From Tretioscincus oriximinensis (lineage: Eukaryota; Chordata; Lepidosauria; Squamata; Gymnophthalmidae): a stretch of 64,000 nucleotides of DNA. How positions within the stretch are numbered: the first letter of the stretch is position 1; every line of letters begins with the position of its first letter. The notes beneath the pieces were generated by a model that saw only the letters and a program-made list of their open reading frames with translations, was not told the DNA's origin and ran no database searches. The DNA lies in NCBI GenBank assembly GCA_022410635.1, contig JAJVDF010000459.1, forward strand, positions 549,094-613,093, read 5' to 3'. Below are positions 55,201 to 64,000 of this stretch, one piece after another. The translations under genes and the position numbers were made by a program.

Positions 55201-58200
55201 TGCCTCCAACGCTAAACAGACTAGATTCTCTTGTGGAACTCTACATCCAAGGCACCCCAAACCCTCCCTCCCCCTTGTTTTTCTCAATTGCAACCTCTGG
55301 ACTGGTAACGCCTCTGTACTTTTCACTCTGCCAGCATAAAGTGGAAAAAGTAACTTACGCCATTGAGGGTGGAGCTGGCCTTGCAAATTTCAATCCGCTG
55401 ATGAGAAAAATCAGATTCCATGCTCTGGTACTGGTTGATTAGATTGGTAACCAAATTACTGATAACCGCAGCACAATTGGCTTCCGAAAACACCTGCCCT
55501 TGCACCTGTGGATGAGGAAAGGTTATCCAAGGTTCTCCAAGGGGAGGGTAGGGTAGGAGAAGTGGCCCCGGGTGACCCTTTTGGCCTCTCCGCCTGTCTT
55601 GGCAAAGCTTTGCGAACGAAACCTATGAAGGGGGGCTGGTTGTCGCGCCTGTCGCTCGCTCACTGGTGGCCAATAAGGCCAATGGGGGATGAGCCGATCC
55701 GGCCACATCAACTGCAGGGGCAGCTCTTGTCTGAAGGTGGTGCCGTAGTTGTGCCCTGGCTCTTGCCCTTTGCCCCTGAGGCCCTGCGGACGTTACTGAA
55801 GGAGGCGGCAGCCTTGATAACGCTGTGTCTCCAGCTCCCATGATTTGCTGCTAGGTGGTGGATATGGCAGGTCCTTGAGGCAGTCCTTATACCTCACCTT
55901 TGGAGTCCCTCTGTCATGGTGACCATACCGTGCTCTCTCTCTGTCTCCTGAACCTATAGATCCTAGGGCTGCTATTTGTAGAAGATTATTAATCTTATTC
56001 TATGTTAGTCCGATTTGCTTTATATTTTGGTAAGTTTTATGATCAAAGGACTAATCAATAAATCTAAATCTAATCTAAAATCAGATAGACCACACCTGCA
56101 ATAGTCTAGAGTCTGCCACCATGAAGCCTCCCCGTGACTGCTGCAGGGTTTGCCCAAAACAAGAGGGTTTCACCAATGGGTATTACGAGCCCAGGGAAAT
56201 GCCCCTAAGCATTTTCCCCCTTAGAGACCCAAAGACGGCCTCTGCCTCAGTAGCCTTGTAAACTCCCCCCCTGGAACGGCCTCCTGACTGGCAAACACAA
56301 ACCACCAGCGGCCTTCATTTTAACATCCCCAAAGCCCTCCCATTTCTGCTTGAAAACACCAGGATTGTATGCGGTTGCAAACAGTTCAATGAAAATTATT
56401 ATGGGATGTTCATAAGGAAAACAATGCGTTGTGGCAGACAGTGGCCAGCCTGCAAACTCAGACAGAAAACGGCTGGACATCTATTTAGCTGCTGAGGGAG
56501 ATCCTGGGGGGGCAGGGGGGGGGGGGGCACGGCAGGACTGGGGTTCAGTAGCTGTGCCCGAGTTGCTGCCAAGTAAGGAAGGGTCAAGGAAAGACACTTG
56601 AGGCGTCTCCTTGGCAACCGATTGCCACAAATCCTAGGATCCGGGTGCCCAAGAGGTTTACGAATGAGGGTGCAGCTCCTTGTGTCATTTTGGGATTGCA
56701 GGCCACGCCAGCACCCATCACTGGCTGTTCCTCCCCAGTGGCTCAGGAGAAGGAATTTCTAAGGGACTTTTCTTACCTTCAGGAGAAAGTGTGTCAGGAA
56801 GGTGTACACAGTGTTGTTATTGAGAAATGTCCTTTCGTCCATCAGAATGCACTTAATGTATTCTGCAAACACAGGGTCTTCGCACAGAAGCTTGACGCAG
56901 TTCCTCGACATGGCAGACTGAAAAGCAAAGTACAGGCTGTGGCATCAAGTGGAGCCGACAAGGCGGAGTCAGCCGTCATGCCCGCCAGGAAGGAGAACCG
57001 ACACNCCTGGCAACTTCCCCAAACCCGTAACCCAATTTATTCAGCTGAAAGACATCACAGCCCTCCCTTCACATACTGCAAAATGGGTGCAGAATTCTTG
57101 GCCAGAACTGCCTGATGGAATATAAGACACCTTAAAGAACGTGTCCAATTACAAAAAGTGCAGAATCCCCTGTTGAATAAAGTGGGCAGTTTTATGGGTG
57201 TTCATTTTATTTACTGAATTACGTTTCTCTACCACCCTACATACAAAGGTCTCGGGGCCGTTAATAATAAAGACGAATCAATGTATTAAAATAATGCCCG
57301 AAAGTAGGGAAAGGAGAGCCGCCTTTTCAGCCAAGGGCCAGGTTAAAGAGCATTTTCGTCAAGCATTTTCTCAATGCACCCACAGGTGATCATTGAGGCG
57401 CCTCAAGGGAGAGGCTGTTCCATCGCCTGGGGCAGCCAGGAGGGCCTCATGTCCATCGCGAAGCAGAGGGTACTGGAGAAGGCCTTACACTAGATTCTCT
57501 TATGGTCATACTTTTCAGGAATCCAGGAAGGGATGTTAAATTTTGTAAGTTACTGTACTTTTTCTGCATGTGGAAGAATCCAGTGAGATTGTGCAGTGTA
57601 CTTGGATACGCAGCTTACTGTACGCTGTCCCTATGGTATGTAAAAGTTCCATATAATGCAATAGTAATCTTTAAAAATTATTTCAAATGGAACAGTCGCC
57701 CATCCTCTAATTTAAAGCATCTCTCCAGTTTCGTAAGCAAAAAGAACAACAGAAGCCTTTTCATCTGAAGATACTCCGGACTCCTGGCATGCAAAACCCA
57801 TATTCTGTCAGTGTGAAGCTACAAATGTTTCAACCTGCAAATGGGGAACACGCCGTTCACTTAGAGCAGGGAGAGCATAAAGCCTGTAGGTCCTTTTTAC
57901 CATGTTGGATTTTACCTGAGTTTGGCAAAGTTCCGTCCAGAGCTTGGGAAACAAAGCCAGGTGGAGAGGCAAGCCTTCGTACGCGACAAGGACGCCTGCA
58001 GGTTCAAAAGGGAACAAAAATATTTCCCTACTGAGAACAGTTTAGATCTACAAAGGATCCTGCACTAAGCTCTTCTGCTGTTCCAGCCAATTATCCAGCA
58101 TTTATGATTTTGATTTGTGGTTTACGTGATGCATGGACCACGGCTACCTGCCTTCCATATACTTTGCTGTGTCTCCCTAGGGAGCCCAAGCTAGTAAGCA

Positions 58201-61200
58201 AAGAAACAAATATAATTCTTTTCCATATCCTGCACCATTCCTCCACAGAGTGCAATGCAACACAAAACTATTTTTTTTAAAAAACATTGTAATAAAAACA
58301 AAATTTCCACTCCAGCTTTGATTATTGCAAATACATCCATCCCAAAAGCTGTATATAGGGGGAAAGGGCTTCTGTCTTGCATTGAGCACAGTCACTTCAA
58401 AGGAGCAGCCGTGTTAGTCTGACTCCAGAACCATCTAGCAAGGGGGTCTCTTAGCACTTTAGAGACAAACAAAAAACAGGATCCACTGCGTGAGATTCCA
58501 TGGACAAGGTGGCTTCCTCAGGGGCTGCCTCAGAAGCACAACCCTGCTGGACATTTCACCCCTTGCCTGCATAGGCTTTTCTCCTTTTCCTTCCCTCGGT
58601 GTGCTACTCTGTAGCTATATGTCCTGCTGAGGCACTTAGTGCTAAGGATCTGTTGTATCTCAGGGATCCCAATACGAACCTCAGTACAAGAGTGTTGACT
58701 CAATAAGAGTTTAAGTGGCCAGAGGCTCCATAAGAACCTAAGAGGAATCAGGCTGGAGCCCATCTAGTCTATCCTGCTGCCTCACACAGGGGCCCAACCA
58801 TTGCACCTGGGCAGTCTGGAACAGTAGAAGGCAAAATCTTCACCTGTTCCTGACGCCCTGCATCTTCAGGAATCCTGCCTGTTGCTCCATCTCAGAGGCA
58901 ATAGCTGTTTAATACCCTTGGTGTCCATGAGCTTGTCTAATCCTCTCCTTCTCCACCCACAACCTGAATGTCCGTGACTTAAAAACTACAGGTGTTTAAA
59001 GGCATTTAATTCTCCTCTTCCCTACCCAGCCAGCCCAGGCGATCACTTGCCAGTAGGGCCAGCAGCAGAAAGCCGGGAAAACAAGCTCAGTTTATGAAGC
59101 TGCACAAACCAACAAAATCACCTGTTTAAACACCGGCAGCTACAATATGCCCAGATATGTTGCTGATTCTTAAGGCTGAATCCAAAGCTACTTACTCATC
59201 TTCACCAAAGTTTCCGTAAACTTCTCACAATTGATGGCAACTCGGCACAGGAGATGGATGAACTGATGATACGAAAAGAAATAATCTAGCAGCATTCGGT
59301 CATAAACTTCGTCTTTGCCCTACAGGTTTAAACAAAGTTTTGTTCATTAGATCTTCTGGTTTGTCAAATAATTTGTAAAAATTGTCGGTGCTTTCTCCAC
59401 AACAGACACCCTGTGAATTAGGTGGGGCTGAGAGACTTTTAAAGAACTGTGAGTGGCCCAAGGTCACCCAGCATGGAGGCGTGTGGAATTGAACCGTGAG
59501 GCTACCAGATGAGAGCCCAGCACTCTAACCACTACACCAAACTGGCTCTTATGAGTCAACATCTATACAAGGACTCAGTTTCAGGCCGTTATCATAGAGC
59601 GGAGTGCTCAAAAGATATGACTTCCATGGCCTCCTGCTTCACAAGCAAAAAATTGGTCCCAATTAATGTGTCTCCATCAAGTCTGGTCATTCCCGTGTTC
59701 GAAGACACTTTGGAGTTGATGTGTGCGCCTGAAAGATGTCTGCCCACAACCAACCGGTTTTGATGGGAATTTTAACAACAACAACAATATAAGCCCCAAA
59801 CCCTTTCAGTCCCGTAGCTTCTAATACCAAGTCTCTCTCTCCTGACCCAGCCCAAGGGCTCCCGCTCCTCCAGAGACCTACCTTGCTGGCTTCAACCATT
59901 GTAGGCAAGAGGCACATATTGAGCTCAGGGCGAGGAGGGCGGATGTTACTTTTGCCTCCAATCAACTTCAGGTTTTCTCGGCATGGGAAATAAGGACCAA
60001 GAGACACTGGAACACAAATCACAACAAGCAGCATTGACCAAACCCATAGAATCTGGAGCTTAGAATAAAAAACAAGCACTCCAGGTATCACTGGTTTCCA
60101 GTAAAAGACAATAAATAATAATTGAAGATTTATGTAACACAAGTGTATTTTGAATTTTCTCACGTTAAAAAAATTTAGCAGCCACGGCCAGTTTTGAGCA
60201 ATCTTGATAGTTCTGAAACATGTTCTAATTCTAACAGTATTAAAGCTCAAACGACTATATAGAACAGAGTAAACAATACTGATTTCCTTGTAGTAACATC
60301 ATCAGAAGAGCCTAAGAGCCCTGCTGAGTGGGGCCGGAGCCCATCTAGTCCAGCGTTTGGTCTCCCCTGGCATCGTCAAGCAGAAGACGGCAAAACCTCC
60401 ACCTGTTCTCAGCTTCCTGCAGATAACATCTCAGGACTTCTGCCTCTTTCCCCACCCTTGAGGCAGTTTCAAAACATCCACCCTAGGAGCTACTGATACA
60501 GTTGGCTTCCATGAATTTGTCTAATTCTATTTTAAATGTGATTTAAACCATAACCAAATACAACAAAGTTGAAAGTAACTGGTCATCAAAACAAATAAAA
60601 ATGGCCATTAGTATTGCTAGAACTGCTGTAAATAAAAGCACTTGGGACTCACTACCTGAATGGCTGCCTATGGATCAGAATTCCTAGCAAGGAGACATCA
60701 TTGCACATTTGAGATTAACAGAATAGCAAATGCTGCCGTGAGCTCATCTGGACCAAGTCTACTTCTTCTTGTTCTACGCAAGCTTCTGCCACCCAGTTTT
60801 CTCCAGTTAGTCTCTAAGTGCTACTAGTCCCTTTGCTGGGCTTTCTACTGGACTAACACGGGTATTTCTCTGAAATTGATCTCATCCAATGGTTTCTCTT
60901 CAGTTCCCCGATTTTGCTTTCTATTGCCATCTTTGCCTTTTAAAAAAACAAACGATGGTTCCTTGCTGCCAAGGCGAGAGTGATTGAAATGCCTTAAAAC
61001 TAAGCCACAGCATCCCTTGAACTTGACAAACCCCGTTCTCCCCAATGCGTCCTACTTCAAGGCAAGCCAGTGGGGCACACAAAGAACGAACAAAGGCTTT
61101 GGTAAGAAAGATACGTACTCGGGATGTTGCTGTGGTGGTAGGTGCAGTGGTTGTGCTGAAGAAATGGAACCAAAGTGTGCAAGAAATCATGAGGACTCAA

Positions 61201-62750
61201 GAGGACCAGCTCCTTCAGGACATCTGCAAGAGAAACGTCCACCTGGCCTTCAGGCAACCTTGTGCAGACCACGTACTTGAGAACGTGACACGCCTGTATT
61301 TTGAACAAATCTTATGTCTTAAGCGCTCTGGCGCCACCTGGGGACTGTGGCAACTGCCCACGGTGCACTGCTCATGACTGGCCTCTGGGAAATAATCCAA
61401 AATTGTACCCGGTGCAGAAACCAACGTTTCCCCCTTTTCCCAGCTGTTCGAGGCCTCCTGCTTCTTTGCCGTTTATCTGCCCCACTCACTGTCTTTTCTC
61501 CCCCCCCCCCCCATGTCTCTTCTCCTCCTACAAAATCCCCCAATTCAGTGACTTACAATCCATCCCACTGGGTAAGGGACGGCCATTCCTTACCTATGCA
61601 AGCATTCCTTAGCTCTGGAGGACTGTAGGAGTTTAGCAGGGTTAAAAGTTTATGGGCAAATTCTATTCGTTCCTGCCACTGGATTAGGGCTTGTTTCACA
61701 TCTGCAAATAGAACATAACAGTAAGTTAAAAAGGTTTTCTGTTCAGTTTCTAAACATTATTGATTTATAGTGTCAAATATATAGTAATTTCTAGCATTTT
61801 AAAAAAGAAATCTAAACACATTTTGTTTAAAAATAAACAAAAAGTGATATCCAAACCTTTCCTTTGAAGATATGGCCGGGTAGACTTGAGAACAGAGAGG
61901 AATATGGACAAAAGCTCTACTAAATCCCCAGTTACATGGCAGGCTGTGGCTTCATGGTACATCATGTGCAGTGTGTTGAAAGACTGTTAAAACAGCAAAG
62001 AAAAAGAGTGAGGCATAAATAAACCAGTGTTGTATTTATGTGTTTATGTATTTATTATCCCACCCTATACTCAAAAGGTCTCAGGGCAGGTCACAATAGA
62101 ATACCGTGTGTTTTGCACTTTTAAGATGCATCTGACCATAAAGACACACCTAGGATTTAGAGGAGGAAAAAAAGAAAAAAAAATTCCAAACCAAATATTT
62201 TATTTTATTTTTTATCACCAGCTGGCAGTAAAGAGCGGCAGAGGAAAATATATACTGCAATGACAAGATCTGGCCAGAGGTGGCAGCAAATTCAACGTCA
62301 GGCAATGAATAGTAAAGCAGAGATTCCGTTGTAGCAATCCAAGCTGGTGGATTTCACAGCCATTTTTCCTCTACTTTTGGAGGGGAAAAAGTGTGTCTTA
62401 TAGTCTGAAAAGCACCATAGTTATAAAAACAGCGAAATGAAATAGCTAAAAACCATGACCATGTCTGCATGGAGAGATGGATGTTATTTTCTTAGCCAGA
62501 GGCCCATATGAACAGATGCATCTTCATCAGGTGCCTAAAAACATACAGATGCACCTCACCTGGGTGCAGCCACCCAGAAGACTCTCTTGGTGGCACCATC
62601 AGTAGCTGGAGTGGTGTGGATGCCTTCAAAACCAAACATGTTATAGGAGGCTAGCTCAAAAGCTCTTTTACCTCAGTCATCAGGATTAAGCCTCTGTTAA
62701 ACACAACCAGAAGCCGGTCCTCATCTGTTTCTAGTAATATTCTGAAGGCA
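51617..62750 (-). CDS. USP34: USP34, C-terminal 11 coding exons (gene continues to the right)
   Basis: USP34 is a ubiquitin-specific cysteine protease of about 3,500 residues, linked to Wnt signalling through axin and to the DNA damage response. Eleven minus-strand exons join in consistent phase with GT-AG borders, giving 1,804 nt and the last 600 residues. The region is the helical, armadillo-like C-terminal part (for example MMYHEATACHVTGDLVELL, LNSYSPPELRNACIDVLKEL) followed by a Ser/Glu-rich tail. The USP catalytic domain is far upstream and outside the window. The helical exons are strongly conserved with human, while the tail in the last exon is more divergent. No disabling change is seen. 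Confidence 0.96.
52225..53701 (-). other. USP34 last intron
   Basis: No exon recognised. A short conserved-looking frame is absent, and the sequence is unique with few repeat signatures. The donor at its 5' end is gttggt, GT but with T at +3. Confidence 0.6.
53702..53861 (-). CDS. USP34: USP34 penultimate exon
   Basis: Acceptor ttcttccccag. It encodes DLRALTLLLSVHTPKQLHVG, LVPTLQELLSKCRACQQQKS and EQEAKERKTK. Donor actaaag|gttggt, phase 1. The weak donor deserves checking, but the phase and homology across it are right. Confidence 0.94.
54120..54290. repeat. Low-copy interspersed repeat (agactatggcaggccccgaat)
   Basis: It shares ctatggcaggcccc and acactggcatgtgg-type blocks with 5,030-5,260 and 8,930-9,050. 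The family is not identified. Confidence 0.4.
55359..55505 (-). CDS. USP34: USP34 exon (third from the end)
   Basis: Acceptor cctcatccacag. It encodes QGQVFSEANCAAVISNLVTN, LINQYQSMESDF and ASSTLNG. Donor aatggc|gtaagt, 49 codons, phase 0 on both sides. Confidence 0.96.
56777..56917 (-). CDS. USP34: USP34 exon (fourth from the end)
   Basis: Acceptor tttgcttttcag. It encodes SAMSRNCVKLLCEDPVFAEY, IKCILMDERTFLNNNTVY and THFLLK. Donor ctgaag|gtaaga, 47 codons, phase 0 both sides. Too short to show as a long open frame. Confidence 0.96.
57205..57480 (-). repeat. L2-like LINE 3' end
   Basis: The plus strand reads caccctacatacaaaggtct, cggggccgttaataataaag (tail in reverse), then ctcaagggagaggctgttcc and cctggggcagccaggagggc, the reversed end of the L2 frame seen at 33.6 kb. 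Confidence 0.65.
57916..57995 (-). CDS. USP34: USP34 exon (fifth from the end)
   Basis: Acceptor ttgaacctgcag. It encodes VLVAYEGLPLHLALFPKLWT then ELCQTQ. Donor actcag|gtaaaa, phase 2 in and 0 out. Confidence 0.96.
58395..58530. repeat. Unclassified interspersed repeat (gccgtgttagtctg family)
   Basis: agcagccgtgttagtctgac, tctagcaaggggg, tagcactttagagacaaac and ttccatggacaaggtggctt; related to the copy at 17,725-17,870. Confidence 0.55.
58725..58950 (-). repeat. CR1-type LINE 3' end
   Basis: The plus strand reads ataagaacctaagaggaatc, gcccatctagtctatcctgc, ttgcacctgggcag, ttcctgacgccctgc and taatacccttggtgtccatg, the antisense version of the window's CR1 end. Confidence 0.75.
59196..59319 (-). 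CDS. USP34: USP34 exon (sixth from the end)
   Basis: Acceptor taaacctgtag. It encodes GKDEVYDRMLLDYFFSYHQF, IHLLCRVAINCEKFTETL and VKM. Donor aagatga|gtaagt, phase 1 out. Confidence 0.96.
59385..59555 (-). repeat. tRNA-headed SINE, minus orientation
   Basis: ctccacaacagacaccctgt, ggcccaaggtcacccagc, tggaattgaaccgtgag and ctctaaccactacaccaaac match the family at 42.5 and 44.4 kb. The L2-like tail is missing. Confidence 0.7.
59882..60006 (-). CDS. USP34: USP34 exon (seventh from the end)
   Basis: Acceptor tttgtgttccag. It encodes SLGPYFPCRENLKLIGGKSN, IRPPRPELNMCLLPTMVEAS K. Donor agcaag|gtaggt, phase 2 in and 0 out. Confidence 0.97.
60300..60545 (-). repeat. CR1-type LINE 3' end
   Basis: agcctaagagccctgctgag, agcccatctagtccagcgtt, aaaacctccacctgttctc and catgaatttgtctaattct match the antisense CR1 end. 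Confidence 0.7.
60715..60880. repeat. Unclassified repeat (gaagtagacttg / ggactaacacgg family, reversed)
   Basis: accaagtctacttcttcttg, ccagttagtctctaagtgct and ctactggactaacacgggta are the reverse of the family at 17,725-17,870. Confidence 0.5.
61119..61223 (-). CDS. USP34: USP34 exon (eighth from the end)
   Basis: Acceptor gtttctcttgcag at 61,224. It encodes VLKELVLLSPHDFLHTLVPF, LQHNHCTYHHSNIP. Donor cccga|gtacgt. The split codon with the next exon gives Met (A|TG). The open frame extends 84 bases into the intron upstream, but phase and homology place the start here. Confidence 0.95.
61594..61701 (-). CDS. USP34: USP34 exon (ninth from the end)
   Basis: Acceptor gttctatttgcag. It encodes VKQALIQWQERIEFAHKLLT, LLNSYSPPELRNACI. 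Donor gcatag|gtaagg, phase 1 out. Confidence 0.97.
61857..61983 (-). CDS. USP34: USP34 exon (tenth from the end)
   Basis: Acceptor tgctgttttaacag. It encodes SFNTLHMMYHEATACHVTGD, LVELLSIFLSVLKSTRPYLQ RK. Donor ggaaag|gtttgg, phase 1 out. Confidence 0.97.
62030..62095 (-). repeat. L2-like 3' tail fragment
   Basis: tatttattatcccaccctat, actcaaaaggtctcagggca: the reversed L2/SINE tail seen at 42.4 and 44.4 kb. Confidence 0.5.
62103..62430. mobile_element. Candidate hAT-like MITE with degenerate ends
   Basis: The left end taccgtgtgttttgcac, ctgaccataaagacacacct and the right end tgtgtcttatagtctgaaaa, gcaccata are imperfect inverted copies around an A-rich and T-rich interior. The exact limits and target duplication are not certain. 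Confidence 0.4.
62672..62750 (-). CDS. USP34: USP34 exon (leftmost N-terminal exon in window)
   Basis: Acceptor ttctttcttctag. It encodes AFRILLETDEDRLLVVFNRG, LILMTE after one base of a split codon. Donor actgag|gtaaaa, phase 0 out. Earlier exons lie beyond 64,000 or were not recognised. Confidence 0.96.
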
Positions 62751-64000
62751 CTAGAAGAAAGAAGAGGGGGAAATGTGGTTGAATTTATGACTCGAGGTAC
62801 GCATCACTCCAGTCTCTGCAAAGTTCTGGGAATGTGTCATTTCATTTATTTAAGCTGTATATGCTCCCTAGATCCTTATAGTAATAATGTGTTAGAAGCA
62901 GAATGAAGATGAACAAAAACAGATAAAAATGGGACAGCAAACAGTAGAGGAGGGTAGAAGCTTCCTTCACACACAAAAGACGAAATGAGCAACAAGAACT
63001 TTTGCTTCTGTGCATACCCACAGTGACCCAGAGGCCGGGCAGCAAGAGGGACTGGGGCAACAGTGGCATAAAATCACACTGAGAAACTCATACTGGGGGA
63101 AGGGGATTCCTCGCCCTGCCTTGCCTCTTTTTGGTCACATGACGTCCGCCCCCACCCATCAATAAGATGGCAACCTAGAACCAGAACAGGAAATAACATC
63201 AGTGGTGGACAGGGAACCGAAAGTCATGTGACCAAAAGTGGTGGGACCGGAAGTCAAATGACCAAAAAAGTGGCAGGGCCATAAACATCAGGTGGTGGGT
63301 GGGGCAGAAGGGAGGGAGCAACTCATATAATTGAACCCCTAAAATCGCCAATGAATGGGGGATTGGGCACCAATGAGGCTGCTCTTCCATGCCTTGTTGC
63401 AGGGGCCACCTGTGTTGTTTTGTTGCAGAATAGAGATTCCTTCTCAGTTCCTACTCAGCAGAGAGTACTGCTAAGCACCTGTAAAGTACTTGCGGCATTG
63501 GACAAGGCCTGGTTGAGGTCGCTTCCCGTGCCTGCTGCTGACATTCAGCTCACTTTCAAGGTGTCACAAATTCCAAACCTGGCTTAGTTTGGCAGCATGC
63601 AGTTTATTTTAATCTTGTTCCTTTGCTATTTTTAAAATTAGAGCTATTATCTGAGCTGTATTAAAAACCTAAATGAAGCATTTTAGTCTGAACTTCCTCA
63701 ATTTCCTTAGGTTAATCAGGTACTTCAGACTGAGGCCTCCGTAAAAGGAAAAGGTAAAAATTGTCTTTCCAGTCCATTCCATCAAAACAATATTAGTCCA
63801 ATTTATATTTTTTATCATGAAAAAACCACTTCTTCTTCTTTTACGATATTCAGTAAAAATCTAATCCTTTCTATACAAAATCCTTTTTCTTTCTATTATA
63901 ATAATGTAAGATTGTTACAGTGTGATGGGGAAAAATGGGACAGTTTTATTCCCTTGATTATCCTGCCTGTTTCACATCTCCAGTCCATTGTTTTCTTTTC
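62751..64000. other. USP34 intron, right edge
   Basis: No exon or classifiable repeat recognised. Short frames at 63,199-63,390 and 63,351-63,587 show no similarity to USP34. Confidence 0.55.

Noticed and set aside
57520..57540. Possible third DIRS terminus (ccaggaagggatgtt)
   Set aside because: Only about 15 bases match, with no continuation into other ITR blocks.
61224..61308. Extension of the USP34 exon (KIQACHVLKYVVCTRLP) with an acceptor at 61,294
   Set aside because: Open by chance. Using it would break phase with the previous exon, and the homologous sequence ACI|DVLKEL joins at 61,223.

Overview
This is a vertebrate, intron-rich nuclear window, most likely from a reptile and probably a squamate. 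The evidence is two genes with vertebrate exon structure, CR1 and L2 LINE relics with CR1 octamer tails, tRNA-headed SINEs, hAT and Tc1/mariner-type MITEs, and a DIRS-type tyrosine-recombinase retrotransposon. Scattered single N bases and one 810-base N run mark a draft assembly. The species cannot be named from the sequence.

Layout. 1-3.8 kb is repeat-rich intergenic DNA (CR1 relics, a SINE, an hAT MITE). 3.78-4.96 kb is a GC-rich, CpG-island-like block with three CRE-type sites and a (GGC)6 run, the likely promoter and first exon of the plus-strand gene. 13.6-48.7 kb holds that gene, SANBR (KIAA1841; SANT and BTB domain regulator of class switch recombination). I resolved 20 coding exons, all GT-AG with consistent phase, joining into a 719-codon reading frame. 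48.7-51.6 kb is a short gap between convergent genes and contains a foldback repeat with arms of about 158 bp. 51.6-62.8 kb holds 11 minus-strand exons coding the C-terminal 600 residues of USP34, a giant deubiquitinase. Its catalytic domain lies beyond the right edge. SANBR next to a convergent USP34 matches the human 2p15-16 order, but I see no AHSA2 or C2orf74 in the gap, where human has them.

The most structured accessory element is a DIRS1-like retrotransposon (about 18,389-23,627) in the intron after SANBR coding exon 1. It has inverted terminal repeats of about 125 bp, a gag-like ORF, RT/RNase H, a methyltransferase-like region, a tyrosine recombinase, and an internal complementary region that rebuilds the joined outer ends. 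It is degenerate: there are three frameshifts, and the expected recombinase tyrosine reads as cysteine. A diverged relic of its terminus sits at about 41.07 kb.

Other notable elements are two 188-bp hAT MITE copies and one 413-bp hAT element, each with perfect 8-bp target duplications, and a TA-flanked MITE carrying four 42-bp repeats that each contain a perfect TGACGTCA. I found no rRNA or tRNA genes and no CRISPR array. I did not find a convincing undescribed gene system. The leads most worth checking are the DIRS element, the CRE-array MITE and the foldback repeat.
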